A stretch of DNA of 64,000 nt from Streptomyces litmocidini (GTDB lineage Bacteria; Actinomycetota; Actinomycetes; Streptomycetales; Streptomycetaceae), in assembly GCF_014649755.1 (NCBI RefSeq), contig NZ_BMTQ01000021.1, positions 55,427 to 119,426 on the forward strand, given 5' to 3'. Positions 34,719 to 43,469 of the stretch are shown here, in pieces (position 1 is the first letter of the stretch; each line of letters begins with the position of its first letter). Under the pieces are notes generated by a model. That model was not told the DNA's origin. It made no database searches and saw nothing but the letters and a program-made list of their open reading frames with translations. Both the position numbers and the translations under genes were made by a program.

Positions 34719-37547
34719 TCAGCCCACCGAGCTGTAGGCGACGACCCCGCGCAGCAGCTCGTCCACGGCCTTGCGGGCGTTCTTGGCGACCGTGCTGTTC
34801 TCCTTGGGCGCCGCCGCGGCGATCTGCCCGAGGACGTCGATCACCTGCTTGCACCAGCGGACGAAGTCGCCCGCGGGCATCTCCGCCTCGCGGAGCACCT
34901 CGTCGAGGCTCTTCCCGGAGGCCCACTGGTAGGCGGGCCAGGCGAAGCCGAGGTCGGGTTCGCGCTGGCCGACCCCTTCCGCCTGGTTGATCTTGAACTC
35001 CTCTTCGAGGGCGTCCAGCCGGCCCCAGATCCGGACCATCTCGCCGAGCGCGGCCTTCGCGTTGCCCGTGGGCAGCTTGGGCGCGACGGCGTCGTCGGCC
35101 TGCCGCGCCTCGAAGACCAGCGCCGAGACGCAGGCGGCGAGCTCGGCCGGGCTGAGGCCCTCCCAGACGCGGTCGCGGAGGCATTCGCTCGCCAGCAGGT
35201 CGAGCTCGCCGTAGAGCCGGGCGAGCCGCTTGCCGTTGTCCGTGACCTCGTTGCCGCGCAGGTAGTCGAGCTCGGTGAGGAGCGCGACGATCCGGTCGAA
35301 GGTGCGGGCGATGGTGTTGGTGCGCCCCTCGATGCGCCGCTCCAGCTGCTGGGTGTCGCGCTGGAGGCGGTGGTAGCGCTCGGCCCAGCGGGCGTGGTCC
35401 TCGCGCTCGTCGCAGCCGTGGCAGGGGTGCGCGCGGATCGCGGTGCGCAGCCGGGCGATCTCGCGGTCGTCGGCGGCGGCGGAGCGCTGCCGCTGGTGGC
35501 GCTCGGGGTTGATGTGCCCGGCCTTGCTCCGCAGGGCGGAGGCCAGGTCACGGCGGGACTGCGGGGAGCGCGGGTTGAAGGACTTGGGGATCCTCATGCG
35601 CTCCAGCGCCTCGACCGGGACCGGGAAGTCGATGGAGGCGAGCCTCTTGACCTGCCGCTCGGCGGTGAGGACGAGGGGGCGCGGCCCGTCGTGGTGCTCG
35701 AAGCCGCGGTGGCCGTTGGTGCGGCCGGCCGGGATGCCGGGGTCGAGGACGAGGGCGAGGCCGGCGAACTTGCCGGTGGGGACGTGGATGACGTCGCCGG
35801 GCTTGAGCTTCTCCAGGGAGCCGGCGGCCTGGGCGCGGCGCTGGGCGGCGCCCTGCCGGGCCAGCTCGGTCTCGCGGTCCTTGAGGTCGCGGCGGAGCCG
35901 CGCGTACTCCTCGAAGTCCCCGAGGTGGCAGGTCATGCCCTCGCGGTAGCCCTGGAGCCCCTCCTCGTTCCGCTGGACCTGGCGCGAGATGCCCACGACG
36001 GAACGGTCGGCCTGGAACTGGGCGAAGGAGGTCTCGAGGAGTTCGCGCGAGCGGTGCCGGCCGAACTGGTCGACGAGGTTGACCGCCATGTTGTACGAGG
36101 GCTTGAAGCTGGAGCGCAGGGGGTACGTGCGCGTGCCGGCGAGTCCGGCGAGGTGGTCGGGGTCGAGTCCGCGCTGCCAGAGCACGACGGCGTGGCCCTC
36201 GACGTCGATGCCGCGGCGGCCGGCGCGGCCGGTGAGCTGGGTGTACTCGCCGGGGGTGATGTCCGCGTGCTGCTCGCCGTTCCACTTGACGAGCTTCTCG
36301 AGGACGACGGAGCGCGCGGGCATGTTGATGCCGAGGGCGAGGGTCTCGGTGGCGAAGACGGCCTTGACGAGGCCACGGACGAAGAGCTCCTCGACGACCT
36401 CCTTGAAGGTCGGGAGCATGCCGGCGTGGTGGGCGGCGATGCCCCGCTCCAGGGCTTCGAGCCACTCGTAGTACCCGAGGACGTGCAGGTCCTCGGCGGG
36501 AATGGCGGCCGTGCGCGCCTCGACGATCTCGCGGACGCGCTCCCGTCCCTCGTCGTCGTTGAGCCTCAGGCCGGCGTAGAGGCACTGCTGGACGGCGGCC
36601 TCGCAGCCGGCGCGGCTGAAGATGAAGGTGATCGCGGGCAGGAGGCCCTCGGCGTCGAGGCGCTCGATGACCTCGGGCCGGCCGGGCGTCCAGATCCGGG
36701 AGCGCTGGCGGCGCTCGCGCTCGCGGTCGGCCTCGCGGACCATCTTGCCGCGCCGCCGGTCGCGCGGGTTGTACGTGCGCGTGTTCTCGGTGCGGGCGAG
36801 GCGGAGGAGGTCGGGGTTGACCTCGCGCCGGGACGCGCCGCGGCCGCCGTGGTCGGTCTCCTCCTCGAAGAGGTCGTACATCCGGCGTCCGGCGAGGACG
36901 TGCTGCCAGAGGGGGACGGGGCGGCTCTCCGAGACGATGACCTCGGTGTCGCCGCGGACGGTGTCGAGCCAGTCGCCGAACTCCTCGGCGTTGGACACGG
37001 TCGCGGAGAGCGAGACGAGGGTGACGGACTCGGGGAGGTGGATGATCACTTCCTCCCAGACGGCGCCGCGGAAGCGGTCGGAGAGGTAGTGGACCTCGTC
37101 CATCACGACGTACCCGAGGCCGGAGAGGGCCTGGGATCCCGCGTAGAGCATGTTGCGGAGGACTTCGGTGGTCATGACGACGATCGGGGCGTCGCCGTTC
37201 ACGCTGTTGTCGCCGGTGAGCAGGCCGACCTTGTCGGGGCCGTACCGCTTGACGAGGTCGGCGTACTTCTGGTTCGACAGCGCCTTGATGGGGGTCGTGT
37301 AGAAGCACTTGCGGCCCTGGGTGAGGGCGAGGTGGACGGCGAACTCGCCCACGATGGTCTTGCCGGAGCCCGTGGGCGCGGCGACGAGCACGCCCTTTCC
37401 CGCTTCGAGGGCCTGGCACGCCTCGATCTGGAAGGGGTCCAGGTCGAAGTCGTACAGCTCGCGGAAGGGTGCCAGTGCGGTGCGCCGCTCGGCGTTGCGG
37501 GCGCGGGCGGCCGCGTACGCCTCGGCTGGTGTGAGGTCCTCTGTCAT
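34719..37547 (-). CDS. helY: Ski2-like DEAD/DEAH-box helicase HelY
   Basis: A 942-residue RNA helicase-like protein. The first RecA domain has Walker A APTGSGKT (about residue 55), motif TTPIKALSNQKY and DEVHY (DExH). The second has ALGINMPAR and QLTGRAGRRG. The C-terminal region carries the DOB1/SKI2-type helical domain (FARQADDAV...), and a stretch CHGCDEREDH. Gene order helY-tatC-tatA-pafC-pafB-pafA is the same as in mycobacteria, which supports the name. The ATG at 37545-37547 has poor ribosome-site sequence. Function in RNA metabolism is inferred from the family. Confidence 0.9.
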   Translation of the reverse strand: MTEDLTPAEAYAAARARNAERRTALAPFRELYDFDLDPFQIEACQALEAGKGVLVAAPTGSGKTIVGEFAVHLALTQGRKCFYTTPIKALSNQKYADLVKRYGPDKVGLLTGDNSVNGDAPIVVMTTEVLRNMLYAGSQALSGLGYVVMDEVHYLSDRFRGAVWEEVIIHLPESVTLVSLSATVSNAEEFGDWLDTVRGDTEVIVSESRPVPLWQHVLAGRRMYDLFEEETDHGGRGASRREVNPDLLRLARTENTRTYNPRDRRRGKMVREADRERERRQRSRIWTPGRPEVIERLDAEGLLPAITFIFSRAGCEAAVQQCLYAGLRLNDDEGRERVREIVEARTAAIPAEDLHVLGYYEWLEALERGIAAHHAGMLPTFKEVVEELFVRGLVKAVFATETLALGINMPARSVVLEKLVKWNGEQHADITPGEYTQLTGRAGRRGIDVEGHAVVLWQRGLDPDHLAGLAGTRTYPLRSSFKPSYNMAVNLVDQFGRHRSRELLETSFAQFQADRSVVGISRQVQRNEEGLQGYREGMTCHLGDFEEYARLRRDLKDRETELARQGAAQRRAQAAGSLEKLKPGDVIHVPTGKFAGLALVLDPGIPAGRTNGHRGFEHHDGPRPLVLTAERQVKRLASIDFPVPVEALERMRIPKSFNPRSPQSRRDLASALRSKAGHINPERHQRQRSAAADDREIARLRTAIRAHPCHGCDEREDHARWAERYHRLQRDTQQLERRIEGRTNTIARTFDRIVALLTELDYLRGNEVTDNGKRLARLYGELDLLASECLRDRVWEGLSPAELAACVSALVFEARQADDAVAPKLPTGNAKAALGEMVRIWGRLDALEEEFKINQAEGVGQREPDLGFAWPAYQWASGKSLDEVLREAEMPAGDFVRWCKQVIDVLGQIAAAAPKENSTVAKNARKAVDELLRGVVAYSSVG

Positions 37548-37689
37548 CTTGTTGTCGAGCCTACCCGCCCCCTGTGACAGTGACGCGATCTTTATCGAGG
37601 GGATGCGGAGGGCTCGGCTCCGGGAGGGGCGCCGCCGACCGCGCCCGGCGGCGGGACCGACGAAGAGGGTGAGATCGCCGGCCACGGGG

Positions 37690-37820
37690 GCCCTCCGGAC
37701 CGGTTGTGGAACGCCCCCGGACCGGTCATGGAGGCGCCCGGACCGGCCGTGGCCCCCCGGACCGGTCATGAAGGCCCCGGACGGGCCACGGGCTCCCCCG
37801 GGCCGGACCGGTCATGGGAC
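37690..37820. repeat. Six degenerate CCGGACCGG(T)CATGG repeats
   Basis: The core GGACCGGT or a one-base variant recurs near 37697, 37719, 37738, 37759, 37780 and 37804, about 20-22 bases apart, in the 303-base gap between the tatC stop and the helY start. The copies are CCCCCGGACCGGTCATG-like. The rest of the gap shows no gene. Confidence 0.75.
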
Positions 37821-37850
37821 TCCGGCCGGAACCCGGGGGGCCCTACGCGG

Positions 37851-38798
37851 TCAGGTGATGTCGTCGTAGCCGTTGAGCCGGTGCGCGCCCGCACCGCCGT
37901 GCTCCCCGGTGGCCTGCTCGGGCAGGGCGCGGACCGCGCCCACGGGCTCGACGGTTCCGACGGCCTCGGGGGTCAGGTCGAGCGAGGAGGCCTCGTCGTC
38001 GTCGAGCTCGGCGTCGGGGTTGCCGCGCTTGCGCCGGCGGTCGTTGAGGAGGGAGAACCCGACGGCCCCGAAGTACAGGACGGTGATGGGTCCGGCGAGG
38101 GCGAGCATGCCGACGGGGTCGGTGGTGGGGGTGATGACGGCGCCGAAGACGAAGACGCCCATGATCACGCCGCGCCACCAGCCCGCCATCCGCCGGCCGG
38201 ACAGGACACCGGTGAGGTTGAGCATCACCAGGACGAGCGGGAGCTCGAAGGCGAGGCCGAAGACGAGCACCATGCGCAGGGTGAAGTCGAGGACGTCACC
38301 GAGCGAGAGGATGTTCGCGGAGCCCTCCGGCGTGAGGCTGATGAGGACCTTCACGCTGACGGGGAGGATGAGGTACGCCAGGTAGGCGCCGGCGGCGAAC
38401 AGCGGTACGGCCGCGCCCACGAACGCGTACGTGTACTTCTTCTCGTTCTTGTGCAGGCCGGGCGCGACGAAGGCCCACAGCTGGTAGAGCCAGACGGGGC
38501 TGGCGACGACCAGGCCCGTCGTCAGGGACAGCTGGATCGTCGTGCTGAAGGGGGCCATCAGCGTGTTGAAGGAGACGATCGCGCAGTTGCCGCCATTACT
38601 GGTGACGTGCGGTGCGCAGGTGGGCACCGACCTCGTCAGGAACTGCATGAGCTCCTCGCTGTACACGAGGGCCACGATCGTCACCGCCGCGATGGCGAGG
38701 AGACCCTTCGCCAGGCGGTTGCGGAGTTCACGCAGGTGCTCCACGAGGGGCATCCGGCCCTCGGGGTCCTTCTCCTGCTTGCGGGCAGACTTGGGCAA
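37851..38798 (-). CDS. tatC: Sec-independent translocase TatC
   Basis: A 315-residue inner-membrane protein with six helices, from LRNRLAKGLLAIAAVTIVALVY to VGMLALAGPITVLYFGAVGF, and the TatC marks MPLVEHLRELR at the N-terminus and PVWLYQLWAFVAPGLHKNEKKY. It is the receptor for twin-arginine signal peptides. The N-terminal Glu/Arg pair is intact. The extended C-terminal tail is typical of actinobacteria. The start is TTG at 38796-38798 with GAGGACG upstream. It follows tatA by 60 bases; tatB is not in this locus, as in most Gram-positives. Confidence 0.95.
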   Translation of the reverse strand: MPKSARKQEKDPEGRMPLVEHLRELRNRLAKGLLAIAAVTIVALVYSEELMQFLTRSVPTCAPHVTSNGGNCAIVSFNTLMAPFSTTIQLSLTTGLVVASPVWLYQLWAFVAPGLHKNEKKYTYAFVGAAVPLFAAGAYLAYLILPVSVKVLISLTPEGSANILSLGDVLDFTLRMVLVFGLAFELPLVLVMLNLTGVLSGRRMAGWWRGVIMGVFVFGAVITPTTDPVGMLALAGPITVLYFGAVGFSLLNDRRRKRGNPDAELDDDEASSLDLTPEAVGTVEPVGAVRALPEQATGEHGGAGAHRLNGYDDIT

Positions 38799-38858
38799 CC
38801 CACGTCCTCATCTCGTGCGGCAGGCCGCCGCCCGGTGCGGCGGCCGCGGCGGACCGGG

Positions 38859-39146
38859 TCAGCGCTTGGTGGTGTCCGAGGGCTCGGTCACGGGACGCGC
38901 GCTGGTCACGTCGCCGGGAGCGGCCTGGATGGTGCGCGCGGCGGGCTCCTGCGTGCCGGTTCCGGCGTGCGGGGGGTCGGCGGGGGCGCTCTGCTGGTCG
39001 TCCGCCTTCATCGCCTTGGCCTCGCTCTTGAGGATGCGGGCCGACTTGCCCAGCGAGCGCGCCATGTCGGGGAGCTTCTTGGCGCCGAACAGGAGGATGA
39101 CGACGACGAGGATGAGAATGATCTCGGTGGGGCCGAGCCTACCCAT
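38859..39146 (-). CDS. tatA: Sec-independent translocase TatA
   Basis: A 95-residue protein: a short N-terminal helix (EIILILVVVILLFGAKKLPDMARSLGKSARI), the conserved FGxxKLP hinge, an amphipathic helix and a long hydrophilic tail rich in Pro, Thr and Ala. It forms the Tat pore with TatC. ATG at 39144-39146; it probably starts the tat transcript together with the upstream small genes or its own promoter. Confidence 0.95.
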   Translation of the reverse strand: MGRLGPTEIILILVVVILLFGAKKLPDMARSLGKSARILKSEAKAMKADDQQSAPADPPHAGTGTQEPAARTIQAAPGDVTSARPVTEPSDTTKR

Positions 39147-39331
39147 AGCTGTTTACCTTCTTCACCGAGGCGACAGGGAGTACGTGCCCGGCGGGTCGGA
39201 CAGGCGTCCGGCCACCGCGCTGCCTGCGATCGTAACCCGCAGGAGTAAACGCGGGGCAATGCCCCTGCGTACTCCCGATTGCGTCCCGCCGACCGTGGCC
39301 GGGGCGGCTTCCCGCAGCGTGGGCCGTGGAG

Positions 39332-39529
39332 TCAGCGGAGCGTCTCACCGGTTCGGGCGAGGCCGACGGCGGCGGTCTCGAGCTCTTCGGCGGCCCGCTG
39401 GATCCGGTCCGTGGTGCGGGCCACTTGACGGCCGAGGCGCTGGACCTCCAGGAACACCTTGACGGCGAGGACGCCGAGGACGGCGATGCCGAGGAAGCCG
39501 AGGGCGATGGCGAGCATGGGCCAGAACAT
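39332..39529 (-). CDS. Small conserved membrane protein next to tatA
   Basis: A 65-residue protein with a membrane helix at residues 4-25 (PMLAIALGFLGIAVLGVLAVKVFL) followed by a coiled-coil-like helix (EVQRLGRQVARTTDRIQRAAEELETAAVGLA). Its form resembles TatA/TatB or a single-pass coiled-coil anchor, but the FGxxKLP hinge is absent. I recognise it only as a small protein found beside tatA in streptomycetes. No function can be claimed. Confidence 0.7.
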   Translation of the reverse strand: MFWPMLAIALGFLGIAVLGVLAVKVFLEVQRLGRQVARTTDRIQRAAEELETAAVGLARTGETLR

Positions 39530-39565
39530 GTGCTGAAGCCTAGACCTTGGGCGGGCGCCGGTCGT

Positions 39566-39811
39566 TCAGACGGTGGTGTGGAGGCGCAGGGTGCGGACGC
39601 CGCCGCCGGTGAGGAGTTCGACGATGCGCTCGCCCGCGGGCTTGCGGACGGAGCTGCCGCACTCGGGGCAGGTGAAGGAGTAGAAGGTGGTGCGGCGGCT
39701 CGCCCCGATGGCGAGGCGCAGGGCGCTCGCGGAGAGTTCGAAGCGCGAGCGGCAGTCGGGGCAGGCGGCCTTGAAGAGGACCGGGGCCATGGACGCCGCA
39801 AAACCGTGCAT
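39566..39811 (-). CDS. Zinc-ribbon protein
   Basis: An 81-residue protein with two Cys pairs, CPDCRSRF and CPECGSSV, that should bind zinc. The start MHGFAASM at 39809-39811 is chosen because GAGGGAG lies nine bases upstream; an ATG 18 bases earlier is also possible. The C-terminal part (GERIVELLTGGGVRTLRLHTTV) is a conserved small beta-hairpin. The role is unknown. It lies between the PafC gene and the small membrane protein on the minus strand. Confidence 0.75.
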   Translation of the reverse strand: MHGFAASMAPVLFKAACPDCRSRFELSASALRLAIGASRRTTFYSFTCPECGSSVRKPAGERIVELLTGGGVRTLRLHTTV

Positions 39812-39918
39812 CACGGACATCTCCCTCATCTCTCTCGACTCTGGCATCACGTCAGTAACAGCGTCCCGGAAGCGGGGAACGTCACACGCCCTCGCGGACA
39901 CCCCTGCGACCGGCGAAC

Positions 39919-40872
39919 TCACACACCCTCGTACGCGGCGAGCGCGGCGGCCGCCGCCGTCCTCGCGCTGTCGGCCAGCTCCGCCGGCGCGACGATCCGC
40001 CCGTCGCTGCCGAGCCGCAGCGCCAGCCTGCGCAGCGAGGCCGGGTCGGGCGTCCGCAGCGTGATCCGCAGCCCGCCGTCCGGCAGCTCCTCGGCCCGGT
40101 CGTGCGGGTAGTACTCGGCGACCCAGCGCCCACCGGGCCCCACCTCGACCACGACCTCCGGGTCGTCGGCGGACGGGTGCACCAGGCCCTCGGAGAGGTC
40201 GCGCAGCTCCAGCTCCGGCGGGGCCGCGTGCTCGTCGAGGATCCGGATCTCCACGACCCGGTCGAGCCGGAAGGTGCGGCGCGCCTCGGAGAGCCGGCAC
40301 CACGCCTCCATGTAGGTGTGGCCGACGGCGAAGAGCCGGATCGGGTCGACCTCGCGCTCGGTGAGCTCGTCGCGCGCCGGCGAGTAGTACCGCACCCACA
40401 GCCGCCTGCGCTCCGAGATGGCCCGGTCGACCTCGGCGAAGACGCCGCCCTCGGACTCGAAGGTCACCGAGAGCCGGGCGCTGGCCCCGGCGGCCTCTCC
40501 GGCCGCCGCCTCCAGCTTGGCGGTGGCGCGCAGCAGGGCGTCCCGGTCGCTCTCGCGGAGCCCCGGCAGGGTGGCGACGGCCCGGGCGGCGACGAGCAGC
40601 GCGGTGGCCTCGTCGGCGGCGAGGCGCAGCGGCTCCGCGACGTCGTCGGGGTTGTGCCACCAGATCCGGTCGCCGTCGGTGTCGATGTCCAGGAGGTCGC
40701 CGCCCCGGAAGCTGGTGCCGCACATGGGCAGCACGTCCAGGTCGGAGATCAGCTCGTCCTCGGTGATCCCGAAGGCGCGCGCCACGTCGGCGACGTGGGC
40801 GCCGGGGCGCTCGCGGAGGTAGGTGACGAGCGAGAGCATCCGCCTCGTCTGGTCGATCGCGTTGGCAGCCAT
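39919..40872 (-). CDS. pafC: WYL-domain regulator PafC
   Basis: A 317-residue regulator. An N-terminal winged helix (RRMLSLVTYLRERPGAHVADVARAFGITEDELISDLDVL) is followed by a WYL domain (VRYYSPARDELTEREVDPIRLFAVGHTYMEAWCRLSEARRTFRLDRV) and a C-terminal WCX domain. It starts 16 bases after the stop of a second WYL gene. In mycobacteria PafB and PafC act together as the PafBC activator of the DNA-damage response independent of LexA. The gene order here is the same. Confidence 0.9.
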   Translation of the reverse strand: MAANAIDQTRRMLSLVTYLRERPGAHVADVARAFGITEDELISDLDVLPMCGTSFRGGDLLDIDTDGDRIWWHNPDDVAEPLRLAADEATALLVAARAVATLPGLRESDRDALLRATAKLEAAAGEAAGASARLSVTFESEGGVFAEVDRAISERRRLWVRYYSPARDELTEREVDPIRLFAVGHTYMEAWCRLSEARRTFRLDRVVEIRILDEHAAPPELELRDLSEGLVHPSADDPEVVVEVGPGGRWVAEYYPHDRAEELPDGGLRITLRTPDPASLRRLALRLGSDGRIVAPAELADSARTAAAAALAAYEGV

Positions 40873-40888
40873 GCGGTACGCCTTCCCC

Positions 40889-41845
40889 TCAGCCCTTGGC
40901 GACGGCGCGCAGCCGCTCCACCACATCGGCCCGCAGATCGGCGGGCTCCAGTACGACCACGTCGGGGCCGAACTCGACGAGCCAGGCGTCGAGCCCGTGC
41001 CCGTACGGGATCTCCAGCTCGTCCCAGCCGTCGTCGCCCCCGGTCACGGCCCGGGCGCGGGCCCGCAGCGGGTAGCCGCAGCCGGCGCGGAGCCGGATCC
41101 GGGCGGAGCGGGTGGCGGTCTCGCCGGCCCAGCTCTCGACGGTCTCCCGGACGGTCACGACGTCGGGGACGGGCGCCGTGAAGGCGCCGGCCCGGGAGCG
41201 GACCTTGCCGGTGATGCGGGAGAGCCGGAAGACGCGCTCGGCGCCGCGGTCGCGGTCCCAGCCGGCCAGGTACCAGTGGCCGCGCCAGCACTCCAGGGTC
41301 CAGGGCTCGACGTGGCGGGTCTCGGGGCGGGCGGCGTTGGCCTTGCGGTAGTCGAAGACGACGGGCCGGCGGTCGCGGCAGGCCAGCATGAGCGGCTCGA
41401 AGGCGGCCTCGTGGACCGGGATGCGCGGCTCCAGGGCGCTGGGCTGGGTCTCGTACGAGTCCTCGGCCTCGGGCATGCCGGCGGCGCGGAGCTTCTGGAG
41501 GGCGCCGCTGGCGGCTCCGGCGAGGCGGGCCTGCTGCCACACCTTGGCGGCGAGGCCGAGCGCGGCGGCCTCCTCGGCGTCGAGGGTGATCGGCGGCAGC
41601 CGGTTGGAGTCGCGGCGGGCGAGGTAGCCGGTCTCGCCCTCCAGGTTCTCGACGGTCTCGATGACCAGGCCGAGCTCGCGGAGGTCGTCCTTGTCCCGCT
41701 CGAACATGCGGTTGAAGGCCTCGTCGCCGCTCGCTTCGAGATAGGCCTCGATGGAGCCGCGGAGCTCCCGCTTGCTCAGCGGACGGCGCGTCCCGAGCAG
41801 ACACAGCGCGAGATTCATCAGCCGCTCGGACTTGGCAATCGCCAT
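40889..41845 (-). CDS. pafB: WYL-domain regulator PafB
   Basis: A 318-residue regulator with winged helix (RLMNLALCLLGTRRPLSKRELRGSIEAY) and the WYL domain (VVFDYRKANAARPETRHVEPWTLECWRGHWYLAGWDRDRGAERVFRLSRI). It is the likely partner of PafC. The ATG at 41843-41845 is chosen because homology starts there; sequence upstream is low-complexity. Both genes form one minus-strand transcript near the Pup ligase gene, as in mycobacteria. Confidence 0.9.
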   Translation of the reverse strand: MAIAKSERLMNLALCLLGTRRPLSKRELRGSIEAYLEASGDEAFNRMFERDKDDLRELGLVIETVENLEGETGYLARRDSNRLPPITLDAEEAAALGLAAKVWQQARLAGAASGALQKLRAAGMPEAEDSYETQPSALEPRIPVHEAAFEPLMLACRDRRPVVFDYRKANAARPETRHVEPWTLECWRGHWYLAGWDRDRGAERVFRLSRITGKVRSRAGAFTAPVPDVVTVRETVESWAGETATRSARIRLRAGCGYPLRARARAVTGGDDGWDELEIPYGHGLDAWLVEFGPDVVVLEPADLRADVVERLRAVAKG

Positions 41846-41924
41846 CGACGCCCTGCACCCTTCCGCCGGTTCCACTTCTCGGACGTCCGACCGTACCGCC
41901 CCGGGGTGTCGCGACAAAAGCCGA

Positions 41925-41952
41925 GGGCCCCCGCCGCGGACGGCGGGGGCCC
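41925..41952. terminator. Terminator between the FKBP gene and pafB
   Basis: Perfect 12-bp arms GGGCCCCCGCCG (41925-41936) and CGGCGGGGGCCC (41941-41952) with loop CGGA lie 25 bases past the stop of the minus-strand FKBP gene. Confidence 0.85.
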
Positions 41953-41977
41953 CGGAACGACCTGGACCAGGTCGGCG

Positions 41978-42352
41978 CTACTTCACGGACACGAGGTCGC
42001 AGACGAAGATCAGCGTCTCGCCCGGAGCGATCTTGCCGCCGGCGCCGCGGTCGCCGTAGGCGAGGTGCGGGGGGATGATCAGCTGGCGGCGGCCGCCGAC
42101 CTTCATGCCCTGGATGCCCTGGTCCCAGCCGGAGATGACCTGGCCGGCGCCGAGCTTGAACTCGAGCGGGTTGTCGCGGTTCCAGGAGGCGTCGAACTCC
42201 TCGCCGGTGGAGAAGGCCACGCCCACGTAGTGGACCTCCGCGAAGTGGCCGGCCTCGGCGACCTCGCCGTCGCCCTCCCAGAGGTCCTTGATCTCCAGGT
42301 CCTTCGGCGGCTCGCCGCCCGGGAAGTCGATCTCGGGCTTCTCGATGCTCAC
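41978..42352 (-). CDS. Cytosolic FKBP-type peptidyl-prolyl isomerase
   Basis: A 124-residue single-domain FKBP: VHYVGVAFSTGEEFDASWNRDNPLEFKLGAGQVISGWDQGIQGMKVGGRRQLIIPPHLAYG broken by the usual Tyr, Asp, Trp and Ile active-site positions. No signal peptide, so it works in the cytosol. The GTG at 42350-42352 has GAGGAG upstream. It is 58 bases downstream of a lipoprotein FKBP gene and the two are probably co-transcribed. Confidence 0.93.
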   Translation of the reverse strand: MSIEKPEIDFPGGEPPKDLEIKDLWEGDGEVAEAGHFAEVHYVGVAFSTGEEFDASWNRDNPLEFKLGAGQVISGWDQGIQGMKVGGRRQLIIPPHLAYGDRGAGGKIAPGETLIFVCDLVSVK

Positions 42353-42410
42353 TGAACTGCTCCTCAAACCGATGAACTGCGCGATGACGATCCGCGCGAA
42401 CAGGACAGTC

Positions 42411-43352
42411 TTACACCTTCGTCAGGATGTCCACCGCGAAGACCAGCGTGGAGTTCTTCGGGATGCCCTGCTGCTCCTTGTCGCCGAACCCCTCCGACGG
42501 CGGGGCGACGATCAGGACGCGGCTGCCGACCTTCTTGCCGACGAGGCCGTCCTTGAGGCCCTTCAGCGTCAGGTTCGCGAGCGGGAAGTTCGCGGGCTTG
42601 CCCGTGGTGTAGGTCGAGTCGAAGACCTTGCCGTCCTTCCACAGGGCGGCGACGTAGTTCACGACGACCGTGTCGGTGGCCTTGACGGCCTCGCCCTTGG
42701 ACTCGAGCACGTAGTTCGAGACGAGCTTGGTCGGCGGGTCGGTCTTCGGGACCGTCAGCGAGGGGGCCTTGCCGTCGGTGTTCGTGCCGACCTTCGGCAG
42801 GTCCTTGTTCTCCTGGGCGACCTCGGTGCCCGTGGCGGACTTCGGGATCGTCACGGCCTTCAGGATGTCCACGACGAAGACGAGGGTGGCGTTGGGCTTG
42901 ATGCTCGGCGGCGAGCCGGCCTCGCCGTAGGCGAGCTCCGGCGGGATGCCGAGCTCGATGCGGCTGCCCACCTTCTGGCCCTCCAGGCCCTGGTCCCAGC
43001 CCTTGATGACCCGGCCCTCGCCCAGCGTGAGGTCGAAGGGCTGGCCGCGGTCGAAGCTGTTGTCGAAGGGGGTGGTGGAGTCCCAGGCCTGCCCCAGGTA
43101 GTTCACCTTGAGCGCGTCGCCCTTCTTCGTCACCGGGCCCTTGCCCTCGCTGATGACGTTGACCTTCAGTTCCTTGGGCGGGGCGCCCTCGCCCTTGGAG
43201 AGGGTCGGCTTCTCCCCGAACTTCTCCCCCGCGGTGATGGCGGGCAGCCCGTTCTTCATCGAGGCGGAATCGGAGCCCTTGTCGTCGCTGCCGCAGGCCG
43301 CTGTGGAGAGCAGCAGCAGCGGGACGACGAGAAGGCCGGCAAGTCGGCGCAC
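42411..43352 (-). CDS. Lipoprotein with two FKBP isomerase domains
   Basis: A 313-residue exported isomerase. A signal sequence (RLAGLLVVPLLLLSTAAC) ends in Cys21, a probable lipid attachment site, although the -3 residue is Thr. Two FKBP domains follow: about residues 70-165 (VNYLGQAWDS... GWDQGLEGQKVGSR) and about 210-313 (VNYVAALWKDGKVFDSTY, KKVGSRVLIVAPP). The first has the complete active-site Trp (GWDQG); the second lacks the GWD Trp (KGLKDGLV), so it may be non-catalytic. It should help fold proteins outside the membrane. GTG start 43350-43352. Confidence 0.92.
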   Translation of the reverse strand: MRRLAGLLVVPLLLLSTAACGSDDKGSDSASMKNGLPAITAGEKFGEKPTLSKGEGAPPKELKVNVISEGKGPVTKKGDALKVNYLGQAWDSTTPFDNSFDRGQPFDLTLGEGRVIKGWDQGLEGQKVGSRIELGIPPELAYGEAGSPPSIKPNATLVFVVDILKAVTIPKSATGTEVAQENKDLPKVGTNTDGKAPSLTVPKTDPPTKLVSNYVLESKGEAVKATDTVVVNYVAALWKDGKVFDSTYTTGKPANFPLANLTLKGLKDGLVGKKVGSRVLIVAPPSEGFGDKEQQGIPKNSTLVFAVDILTKV

Positions 43353-43422
43353 GTGTTCCTCAGATCTCAGACGGCACGGTAGTGGTGCCGACACTCTAGG
43401 CGTTCCTCCTGTCACGTCGAGA

Positions 43423-43447
43423 GCCCCGCACGCCGAACGTGCGGGGC
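43423..43447. terminator. Terminator after pafA
   Basis: Perfect 10-bp arms GCCCCGCACG (43423-43432) and CGTGCGGGGC (43438-43447) with loop CCGAA begin 22 bases downstream of the pafA stop on the minus strand. Confidence 0.85.
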
Positions 43448-43469
43448 CCTGCCTGTCCGTACGACCTGC

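Noticed and set aside
32925..37577. A 1,550-codon plus-strand frame opposite P450 and helY
   Set aside because: Antisense shadow; composition is almost only Gly, Ala, Val, Asp and Arg, with no family match, while helY and P450 have complete motifs.
37690..37820. CRISPR-like spaced repeats
   Set aside because: Units of about 20 bases are contiguous and degenerate, without unique spacers of constant length and without cas genes.
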